A DNA stretch of 64,000 nt from JACVRW01 sp963846505. Lineage in GTDB: Bacteria; Actinomycetota; Thermoleophilia; Solirubrobacterales; Thermoleophilaceae. The translations under genes were made by a program, and so were the position numbers. The stretch covers positions 186,001-250,000 of the forward strand of contig CAWJWD010000006.1 in assembly GCA_963846505.1 (NCBI GenBank), in the 5' to 3' direction. A model generated the notes under the pieces. The model searched no databases. It was not told the DNA's origin and worked only from the letters and a program-made list of their open reading frames with translations. Every line of letters starts with the position of its first letter. Position 1 is the stretch's first letter. This document shows, piece by piece, positions 52,991 through 60,577 of this stretch.

Positions 52991-55900
52991 CTAGGCGGGA
53001 ACTTCGTCGGCCGCGGGCTGCGCGCCCTCGGCCTCGACAGGACCCTCGACGGGCTCGACCTCGGGCGGCAGCTCGCCGCCGCGGTCGGTGCCGGCGATCA
53101 GCTCGTCGGGCTGCTTCTGCTTGGGGACGAAGCCGGACTTCATGCCGAAGTAGACCGCCTGCGGGTGGTGGGTGACGATCGCGACCGTCGACTGCTCGGG
53201 CATCACGGCGTAGCCGTCGGAGAGCGTCATGCCGATGTCCTCGAGGCCGAGCAGGCGCCAGACCTTCTCGTGCTCGGACTGGTCCGGGCAGGCCGGGTAG
53301 CCCCAGGAGTAGCGGCGTCCCTGGTCGAGGTCGATTCCGAGTCCGCGGCGCACCTCGGCGTGCATCCACTCGGCGCTGCCCTCGGCGGCCTGCACGCCGA
53401 GTCCGTGCACGAACAGCTGCTCGGCGAACTCGCCGTCGCGCTCGAGCTGCTCGATCAACTCGGTCACCTCGGGGCCGACCGTTACGCCCTGCAACGCGAC
53501 CACGTCCCGCTCGCCGGAGTCCAGCGGGCGGAAGAAGTCGGCCAGGCAGATGCGGTCGTGCTTGGGCTGGCGTGGGAACGACAGCCGCTCGACCTCCCGC
53601 TCGTGGTCCTCGGGATCGAAGATGACCAGCTCGTTGCCGTCGGAGGCACAGGGAAAGTAGCCGACCTTGGCGCGCGGGCGCAGGTAGTCCTGCTCGGCCC
53701 ACATGCGCTCCAGCTTGGGCGCGAAGCCCTCCTCGCCGTCATGGCCCTCGACGATCTGGCGCCACTGCTCGCCCTTCTTGCCGCGCCCGCCCCAGTGCAG
53801 CTTGAACAGCACGTGGCGGTCGAGGTACGGGTAGACGTCGGCGAGGTCGACGTTCACCTCGCGCACGCCCCAGAACGGCGGCGCGGGGATCGGGGTCTCG
53901 GTGCTCACCTGCGAGCGCACCGAGTCGTCGGTCACCGGGGGCGAGTCGTCGACCACGACCGGCTTCTCGCGCAGCTCGCGCGCCTCGTCGCGCATGCGCG
54001 CGACCAGGGCGCCGCGCGCGTCCTCGTCGATCAGCTGGTCGACCGTGGCCAAGCCGGCAAAGGCGTCCTTGCAGTAGAAGACGCCGGGCTCGTAGACGTC
54101 GTCGGACTCCTTGCCGTGGGGGTAGAGGATCCGCCGGCCGAAGTCGCGGTTGATCGCCGCGCCGCCGATCAGCACCGGGAACTCGTGCCCGCGCTGGTGC
54201 AGCTCCTGCACGCAGATCGGCATCTGCTTGGACGTCGAGACCAGCAGCGCCGAGAGCCCGATCGCGTCGGCCTCGTGCTCGATCGCGGCGTTGATGATCG
54301 TGTCGACCGGGACCTGCTTGCCGAGGTCGATCACCGTGTAGCCGTTGTTGGTCAGGATCGTGTTGACGAGCGACTTGCCGATGTCGTGCACGTCGCCGAA
54401 GACGGTCGCGATCACGACCTTGCCCTTGGTGTGGCCCTCCATCCGCTCGAGGTAGTTCTCGAGCTGGGCCACGGCCCGCTTCATCACCTCTGCCGACTGC
54501 AACACGAACGGCAGGATCAGCTCGCCGGCGCCGAACTTGTCGCCGACTTCCTTCATCGCCGGCAGCAGCACCTGGTTGAGCGTCGGCACGGCGCCGATCT
54601 TCTCCACCGAGCGGTCGATCCAGTCCTCGACCCCGTCCTTCTTGCGCCGCAGGATGTGCCAGTGCAGCGCCTCCTCGGGCTCCATCTCCGCCGTGGGATC
54701 GGCGGCCTCTTCCTCCTCGACCTCGCCCTTGCTCTCGAAGTGGCCGATGAACCGCTCGAGCGCGTCCTCGCGACGATTGAAGACGAGGTCGTCGGCGAGC
54801 TCGCGCTCCTCCTCGGCGATCTCGCCGTAGGGCTTGATGTGGTTCGGATTGACCATCGCCAGGTCGAGCCCGGCCTCCACGCAGTGGTGCAGGAAGACGG
54901 AGTTCAGCACCGCACGCGCCGGCTGGCCGACGCCGAAGGAGACGTTGGAGACGCCCAGCGAGGTCTTCACGCCCGGCAGCTCCGCCTTGATCTGGCGGAT
55001 GCCCTCGATCGTCGCGACCGCGCTCGGCTTCCACTCGTCGTCGCCGGTGGTGAGGGTGAAGGTGAGCGCGTCGAAGACCAGCAGGCGCGGGTCGAGCCCG
55101 TGCTCGTCGCAGGCGATCTCCTTGATGCGCTTGGCCACCTCGAGCTTGCGCTCGGCGGTCTTGGCCATGCCGACCTCGTCGATCGTCAGCGCGATCAGCG
55201 CCGCGCCGTGCGCGACCGCCAGCGGGATCACCGTGTCGGCCTTGTCGCGACCCGCCTCAAGGTTGATCGAGTTGACGATCGCCCGGCCGGGGATCTGCTC
55301 CAGCGCGGCCTTGATCACCTCCGGCTCGGTCGAGTCGACCTGGATCGGCGCCGGCTGGGACAGCGAGATGCGCTTGACGACCTCGCGCATCTGCTCGTCC
55401 TCGTCCTGACGCTCGGTCAGCGCGACGCAGACGTCGAGCACGTGTGCGCCGCCGGTGACCTGGTCCTCGGCGACCGTGACGAGGCCGTCGTAGTCGTCGG
55501 CCAGCAGCATCTCCTTGGCCTTGCGCGAGCCCTGCGAGTTGACGCGCTCGCCGACCAGCGTCGGCCGCGGCTCCTGCACGAGCCCGGTCGCGGTCATCAT
55601 CGAGGACACGAACGGGTCGCCGGAGGTGGGCCGCTCGCCCACCTTGCGGCCGCCGACGCGGTCGGCGATCGCACGGATGTGGTCGGGCGTCGTGCCGCAG
55701 CAGCCACCGACGATGCCGACGCCGTAGCGCTCGACGAACTCCTGCAGCGAGTCGGCCAGCGGGTCGGGCTGCTCGGGGAAGATCGTCTCCCCCTCCGGGC
55801 CCTGCAACGGCAGACCGGCGTTGGGAATGCAGTGGACCGGCAGCGGCGAGTGCTCGCCGAGATACCGGATCGCGTCGCGCATGTCCTCGGGGCCGGTCGA

Positions 55901-56575
55901 GCAGTTGAGCCCGATCACCTGCACGTCGAGCGCGGTGAGGGTGGTCAGCACCGCTTGGATGTCGGTGCCGAGCAGCATCTTGCCGCCGTTTGGCAGCAGC
56001 GAGACCGAGCACTGGATCGGCACCGCACGGCCGACCTGCTTGAACGCGGCGCGGGCGCCGAAGACGGCGGCCTTGACCTCGAGGATGTCCTGCGCGGTCT
56101 CGATGATCAGCAGGTCGGCGCCGCCCTGCACGAGGCCGCCGGCCTGCTCGGTGAAGATCTCCACGAGCTCGTCGAAGCGGATCTTGCCGAGCGTCGGGTC
56201 GTCGCTGGCCGGCAGGTGGCCGGTCGGGCCGATCGAGCCGGCGACGAAGCGGTGCTCGCCGGCCGCGGCGCGCGCGATCTCCGCCGCACGGCGGTTGATC
56301 TCGAGCGTGTGCTCGGCCAGGCCCCACTCGTCGAGCTTGAGGCGGCTGGCCTGGAAGGTGTCGGTCTCGACGACCTCGGCGCCGGCGTCGAGCATCGACT
56401 CGTGCACGCCCTGGATCACGTCCGGGCGGTTGAGCACGAGCGCCTCGTGGCACTTGCCCTGCAGCCCTCCGTAGTCCTCCGCGGTGAGCTCGAACATCTC
56501 GAGCGTCGCGCCCATGCCGCCGTCGAAGACGACGACGCGCTCGCGGATTGCCTGGAGGTAGTCGCGCTCAGCCAA
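52991..56575 (-). CDS. metH: Cobalamin-dependent methionine synthase
   Basis: A 1194-residue enzyme methylating homocysteine to methionine with methyltetrahydrofolate. Domains in order: homocysteine-binding barrel (1-330, zinc cysteines in VGGCCGTTPDHI near 292), pterin-binding barrel (about 345-610, GERVNSQGSRK, FGVSNVSFG-type end), cobalamin domain (about 650-880, the cobalt-ligating histidine in DVHDIGKS near 729), and the AdoMet reactivation domain (about 900-1194, RRYSWGYPACPDQ near 1095). Full length, all four modules intact. TTG 56575 is the only start just before AERDYLQAIRERVVVFDGGMG; TAGGAT lies 10 nt upstream. No cobalamin riboswitch fits in the 67-nt divergent gap. Confidence 0.95.
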   Translation of the reverse strand: MAERDYLQAIRERVVVFDGGMGATLEMFELTAEDYGGLQGKCHEALVLNRPDVIQGVHESMLDAGAEVVETDTFQASRLKLDEWGLAEHTLEINRRAAEIARAAAGEHRFVAGSIGPTGHLPASDDPTLGKIRFDELVEIFTEQAGGLVQGGADLLIIETAQDILEVKAAVFGARAAFKQVGRAVPIQCSVSLLPNGGKMLLGTDIQAVLTTLTALDVQVIGLNCSTGPEDMRDAIRYLGEHSPLPVHCIPNAGLPLQGPEGETIFPEQPDPLADSLQEFVERYGVGIVGGCCGTTPDHIRAIADRVGGRKVGERPTSGDPFVSSMMTATGLVQEPRPTLVGERVNSQGSRKAKEMLLADDYDGLVTVAEDQVTGGAHVLDVCVALTERQDEDEQMREVVKRISLSQPAPIQVDSTEPEVIKAALEQIPGRAIVNSINLEAGRDKADTVIPLAVAHGAALIALTIDEVGMAKTAERKLEVAKRIKEIACDEHGLDPRLLVFDALTFTLTTGDDEWKPSAVATIEGIRQIKAELPGVKTSLGVSNVSFGVGQPARAVLNSVFLHHCVEAGLDLAMVNPNHIKPYGEIAEEERELADDLVFNRREDALERFIGHFESKGEVEEEEAADPTAEMEPEEALHWHILRRKKDGVEDWIDRSVEKIGAVPTLNQVLLPAMKEVGDKFGAGELILPFVLQSAEVMKRAVAQLENYLERMEGHTKGKVVIATVFGDVHDIGKSLVNTILTNNGYTVIDLGKQVPVDTIINAAIEHEADAIGLSALLVSTSKQMPICVQELHQRGHEFPVLIGGAAINRDFGRRILYPHGKESDDVYEPGVFYCKDAFAGLATVDQLIDEDARGALVARMRDEARELREKPVVVDDSPPVTDDSVRSQVSTETPIPAPPFWGVREVNVDLADVYPYLDRHVLFKLHWGGRGKKGEQWRQIVEGHDGEEGFAPKLERMWAEQDYLRPRAKVGYFPCASDGNELVIFDPEDHEREVERLSFPRQPKHDRICLADFFRPLDSGERDVVALQGVTVGPEVTELIEQLERDGEFAEQLFVHGLGVQAAEGSAEWMHAEVRRGLGIDLDQGRRYSWGYPACPDQSEHEKVWRLLGLEDIGMTLSDGYAVMPEQSTVAIVTHHPQAVYFGMKSGFVPKQKQPDELIAGTDRGGELPPEVEPVEGPVEAEGAQPAADEVPA

Positions 56576-56642
56576 AGTGGCCCTGATCCTAGCGCAACCT
56601 TGACACGAGTCTGTGAAGGTTAGCGGGACTAGTCTGGCGCCC

Positions 56643-57329
56643 ATGCCAATCGCACTCGTCACCGGCGCAAACCGCGGCATCGGGCGCGAGGTCGCCCGCC
56701 AACTCGCCGCCGACCACGGCTACGACGTGATCGTCAGCGCCCGCGACGAGGCCAAGGCCACCGAGGCCGCGGAGGCCATCGGCGGCCGCCCGCTGGCGCT
56801 CGACGTCTCGGACCCGGCCAGCGTCGAGGCAGCCGTGGCCGCGATCGGCGCGGAGCCCGGCGCCCTCGACGTGCTCGTCAACAACGCCGGCGTCGGCCTC
56901 GACTGGGGCGTGTCCGGCACCGAGCCGGACTTCGACGTGATCCAGCGCACGCTCGACACCAACACGCTCGGTGCCTACCGCCTCGCGATCGGCCTGCTGC
57001 CGTTGCTGCGCGCGAGCGAGCATCCGCGCATCGTCAACGTCTCCAGCGGCATGGGCGGGATCAACGAGATGGGCGGCTGGTCGCCCGGCTACCGCATCTC
57101 GAAGGCGGCGCTGAACGCGACCACGCGCATCCTCGCGACCGAGCTCGCCGACGCCGGCTTCAAGGTCAACTCCGCCTGCCCGGGCCTCGTGAACACGGAC
57201 ATGGGCGGCCAGTTCGGGGCCAAGAAGACCGTCGAGGACGGCGCGTCCGGCGTCGTCTGGCTGGCCACCCTGCCCGACGACGGGCCGACCGGCGGCTTCT
57301 TCCGCGACGGCAAGCAGATCGACTTTTGA
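56643..57329 (+). CDS. Short-chain dehydrogenase/reductase
   Basis: A 228-residue classical SDR. The cofactor motif is TGANRGIG (7-14), the structural NNAG follows, and the catalytic serine and YxxxK are in VNVSSGMGG and SPGYRISKAALNA. PGLVNTDMGG and the end GGFFRDGKQIDF resemble carbonyl-reductase-like SDRs. ATG 56643 has TAGTCT 7 nt upstream and lacks a ribosome site, so it is probably leaderless. A TTGACA lies at 56600-56605 but is 24 nt from that hexamer. Substrate unknown. Confidence 0.92.
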   Translation: MPIALVTGANRGIGREVARQLAADHGYDVIVSARDEAKATEAAEAIGGRPLALDVSDPASVEAAVAAIGAEPGALDVLVNNAGVGLDWGVSGTEPDFDVIQRTLDTNTLGAYRLAIGLLPLLRASEHPRIVNVSSGMGGINEMGGWSPGYRISKAALNATTRILATELADAGFKVNSACPGLVNTDMGGQFGAKKTVEDGASGVVWLATLPDDGPTGGFFRDGKQIDF

Positions 57330-57332
57330 GCC

Positions 57333-57348
57333 CGGCGCCCAAGCGCCG
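57333..57348 (+). terminator. Hairpin after the SDR gene
   Basis: CGGCGC-CCAA-GCGCCG is a perfect 6-bp stem with a 4-nt loop, 4 nt after the SDR stop, in the short gap before the convergent STAND gene. No U-tract. Confidence 0.45.
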
Positions 57349-57402
57349 CGCAGCCGAGCACCCAGCGTCGAAGCACCTAGGCCCTGGACGTCGACGTGTG
57401 GG

Positions 57403-59508
57403 TCATGGCGACCCTCCTGGAGCCTCGCCCATGCGGGCGGTGACCTCCTGCGCCCGGGGATTGCCGAGCGCCGCATAGATCGCCAGGGCTTCTCTCAGGT
57501 GCTGCCGCGCGGCCGTGGCGTCGCCGTCGAGTTCCTTCACCTCCGCCAACCGCTCTTGCGCCATGGCAGCGTAGAAGGGCGCTTCGTGTCGCTGCATGAT
57601 GTCCAACGCCCTCTCCAGCGCACTGGTCGCGCCCTTGCCGTCGCCCAACGCCCGATACGCGTCGCCGAGGTGGAGGAGGACCCGCCCGAGAGTCAAGGCG
57701 TCGACGTCCGCATCGATGAGGTCGACCGCGTGCAGGAAGCTACGCACTGCCTCATCGTGATCTCCCGAGAGGTCGAGAGCCCGACCGAGGTGGTACTCCT
57801 GGATCGCTATGCCCCGGGGGTCGTCGAGCTGCTGGTACGTGGCGCGCGCATGCTCGAAGGCCGCTATCGCCTCCGGATAGCGCTCGCGATCGATGTTCAG
57901 GATGCCCGTGAACTCGACGATCGAGGCTTGAAGCGAGCGATTGCCGGAGCCGCTGGCCAGCTGACCCGCGCTGGCGAGCTCGGCCTCGGCGCGCGCATGG
58001 TCGCCAAGGTCCATGTAGGCCCGGGCCAGTTGATTTCGGACCCGAGCTTCCGCCGCGAGGTCGCCACATCGCTGCGCGGAGGTCGCTGCCAAGCCATACA
58101 CCTCGAGCGCCTCCCCGTAGTGCTTGCGGTTGTGGTAGCTCTGCCACAGCGCCTCACCGATATGCCACACCTGAGCGTCCCACCCGCGAGCGGCTGCCGT
58201 GCGCAGCACTGCCAGCAGGTTCGAACGCTCAGCTTCGAACCAGTCGAACGCCTCACTGGGGGATCGGAACGAGAGCGCTACGTCGAACGGAGGCGGGGAG
58301 AGATCCGCCAGACGCAGCCTCGAGGGGACGATGGCGCGATCCATCGTCTGCGCGGCGAAGACATAGAAGTCCACCACCCTGCACAGCGCGGCTTCCTGCT
58401 CCTCCTCGGATTCGTCTGTTCTGGCCAGATTCCGAGCGTGAATGCGCAGAAGGTCGTGGAAGCGATGACACCCACCGGCGTTTGCGTCCTCGATCAGCTG
58501 CGCCGCGACGATCTCGTCGAGGAACTCGGCCGCCTGGTCCCGGGGAAGCCCCGATGCAGCCGCAGCCACCGTCACGGTGAAGTTCGGGCCGGGATGCATC
58601 CCGAGGCGGCGATAGACGACGCCGGCAGGAACGCTCAGCGCCTGATAGGCATCGGTGAAGATCGCGTCGACCGAGCGCTCCGACCCGGCCACGATTCGCT
58701 CCAACCGCCGATTTTCGTCAGCGAGCTCGTCCACGAGCCACTGAACCGGCCTGCCCTCATGGCTAGCCAGGCGCGCGCCGCAGATCCGTACTGCGATCGG
58801 GAGCCCGGCGCACATGTGCAGCAGCTCCTCGACGGCGGCCGGCTCAGCGAGCACGCGCTCCTCGTCGACCATCTGAGACAGGATTGCCTGGGCGCTTCCG
58901 TCGTCCAGCGGCGAAAGGCGCACCAGACCGGCCCCGTCGTTGACCAGCTCCTCGAGCCGCCCCCGGCTGGTGACGAGCACGACGCTGCCGGCCGCATTTG
59001 GGATGAGCGGCTGCACCTGTGCCGCACGGTCGACGTCCTCGAGCAGCAACAGCATGCGCTTGTCCGCCGTGCTGGACCGAAAGAGAGCAATGCGCTCGGC
59101 CAACGTCTGGGGAATCGAATCCTCGGGGAGGCCGAGGGCGCGCAGGAAGCTTCCGAGCACGTCACCGACCTCCGCCCCTCCCTCGTGCCGCAGCTCGCCA
59201 AAGTCGACGTATAGCTGACCGTCCTTGTAGCGATCGCAATTCGTGTGCGCCCAGTAGCGGCTGGTAGCCGACTTGCCGACCCCGCGCATGCCGGTCAGGA
59301 TCACGACCGGCGCGCACGGAAGCGGGGATGGCGCAGTCAGTCCGTCGAGCTTGTCGACCTCCCGCTTCCGGTTGACGAACTGTCGTGGAGCGGGAGGCAG
59401 CTGTCGCGGGATCGGCAACGACCCTTCCGGGCCGTGACCATGTACCTGGTCGCTCTGCGCGACCGTGCCGCTGCCCTCGTTGCCGAGGCTTGCCCCCCCA
59501 TCGGTCAC
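57403..59508 (-). CDS. NB-ARC STAND ATPase with TPR repeats
   Basis: A protein of about 701 residues if GTG 59508 is used. LPPAPRQFVNRKREVDKLDGL leads into an NB-ARC domain: Walker A GMRGVGKSAT (about 73-82), Walker B RMLLLLEDVD, the VVLVTSRGRLEEL sensor, GLPIAVRICG, and an MHD-like FHDLLRIHARN. About 300 residues of TPR-like helices follow (for example AEARVRNQLARAYMDLGDHARAEAEL). It resembles the second half of AfsR/SARP regulators but has no DNA-binding domain. ATG 59640 would overlap the upstream gene by 59 nt; the start is uncertain. The upstream membrane protein is its likely partner. Confidence 0.85.
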   Translation of the reverse strand: MTDGGASLGNEGSGTVAQSDQVHGHGPEGSLPIPRQLPPAPRQFVNRKREVDKLDGLTAPSPLPCAPVVILTGMRGVGKSATSRYWAHTNCDRYKDGQLYVDFGELRHEGGAEVGDVLGSFLRALGLPEDSIPQTLAERIALFRSSTADKRMLLLLEDVDRAAQVQPLIPNAAGSVVLVTSRGRLEELVNDGAGLVRLSPLDDGSAQAILSQMVDEERVLAEPAAVEELLHMCAGLPIAVRICGARLASHEGRPVQWLVDELADENRRLERIVAGSERSVDAIFTDAYQALSVPAGVVYRRLGMHPGPNFTVTVAAAASGLPRDQAAEFLDEIVAAQLIEDANAGGCHRFHDLLRIHARNLARTDESEEEQEAALCRVVDFYVFAAQTMDRAIVPSRLRLADLSPPPFDVALSFRSPSEAFDWFEAERSNLLAVLRTAAARGWDAQVWHIGEALWQSYHNRKHYGEALEVYGLAATSAQRCGDLAAEARVRNQLARAYMDLGDHARAEAELASAGQLASGSGNRSLQASIVEFTGILNIDRERYPEAIAAFEHARATYQQLDDPRGIAIQEYHLGRALDLSGDHDEAVRSFLHAVDLIDADVDALTLGRVLLHLGDAYRALGDGKGATSALERALDIMQRHEAPFYAAMAQERLAEVKELDGDATAARQHLREALAIYAALGNPRAQEVTARMGEAPGGSP

Positions 59509-59581
59509 GGCCCGGACAATAACCTCGGAGCGACGGTCGCGATGAGCTTCCGAGCGCTCGTCGAACCGCTGCCTCAGTCCA

Positions 59582-60496
59582 TCACACGGAAAATGGGAAC
59601 GAGAGGGTCGACAGGTCTCCCTCCTGGACGACCGATACATGCAACGCGACCGCGAAGTCTCGAGCTAATTCCCTGAGGCGCTCGAGATCGGGCGTCCCCA
59701 CCGGACCCTCGACCACGAAGATCACCCATCCGATGGCGTCTTGCTGCACACGCGATCGGTAGTTCATCAGCATGGCGGCAGCCTCGGCCATGCGATTGCG
59801 AGCGTTCCCGAGCCGAGGCGCACCGCTCTGCTTGATCTCGATCACGACGTCGGGGAGCTGGTCGACCTTGCTGACCAACAGCCCGTCGAGCAGGAGCGCG
59901 GACCGCCCGTCGATCTTGACGTTCGCCTTGAGCTCGTACGCCGGCGGCAAGAGTCGCTCCACCCTGGCCAGCACCTGCCGCTCGATCTCCCCTGCGCGGC
60001 GCACGCGGTCCTGCAGGTCCTGTCCGCTGATCGTCGCTGCGGGACCCGATGCCGAACCGTCGCCGGGCTTCCCGGGCGCTGTCTGCGGCCTCAGCTCTTC
60101 TTCGACGTCGGCCTTGAGCCGTTCCGCCCGCTCCTGCTCGCTCTGCGGCTTGATCTCCGAGCGGAGCTTGTCCAACTCGACCGAGGACCGGACCTCGTCC
60201 GCCTCTTCCTGCCTCTTGAGCCGTGGAGCGCCGTAGACGATCAAGATGACTCCGCCGACGAAGAGGAAGATGCCCCCGTAGGGAGCGATCTGGCCTGCCG
60301 TCCGGGATAGCCGCTGACGTCGTTCGAGCTCGTCGCGGGCGAGCGGGGTGGCGCGTGCCAGCTCGCGTTTGGAGACTCGCAGCACCCCGGTCTCGCGCAA
60401 TACGAGCCCCGGTACGAGAAACGCCGCGATGACGAGGAACACCCCGGCTGAGATCGCGAGCTTCGTAAAGCTCTGCGGGTCCGGGCGCGGCAGCAT
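59582..60496 (-). CDS. Two-helix membrane protein with PD-(D/E)XK-like domain
   Basis: A 304-residue protein. Two membrane helices (about 12-34 and 72-90) are followed by a charged, probably coiled segment (95-135) and a C-terminal domain (160-304). There, DGLLVSKVDQLPDVVIEIKQSG places D204, E220 and K222 in the spacing of a PD-(D/E)XK nuclease core, followed by an amphipathic helix and a beta-strand (IGWVIFVVEG). Nuclease activity is unproven and a membrane location is unusual for one. The downstream STAND gene is on the same strand and nearly contiguous, suggesting one functional unit. Confidence 0.75.
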   Translation of the reverse strand: MLPRPDPQSFTKLAISAGVFLVIAAFLVPGLVLRETGVLRVSKRELARATPLARDELERRQRLSRTAGQIAPYGGIFLFVGGVILIVYGAPRLKRQEEADEVRSSVELDKLRSEIKPQSEQERAERLKADVEEELRPQTAPGKPGDGSASGPAATISGQDLQDRVRRAGEIERQVLARVERLLPPAYELKANVKIDGRSALLLDGLLVSKVDQLPDVVIEIKQSGAPRLGNARNRMAEAAAMLMNYRSRVQQDAIGWVIFVVEGPVGTPDLERLRELARDFAVALHVSVVQEGDLSTLSFPFSV

Positions 60497-60577
60497 CGAG
60501 ACACCGTTTCATGGCTCGCCGACGGAACCGGCGATCCGAGGTCCGCAGCGCAGCACGCCACGATCGGCCAGGAAGGC

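Noticed and set aside
53165..56623. 1152-codon plus-strand open frame opposite metH
   Set aside because: Composition is typical of an antisense shadow (Leu, Val, Asp, Arg, His repeats), with no domains, while the opposite strand encodes all four modules of MetH.
56600..56635. TTGACA with TAGTCT as a standard promoter for the SDR gene
   Set aside because: The two hexamers are 24 nt apart, too far for a normal sigma-70 spacer. The TAGTCT alone fits the leaderless pattern.
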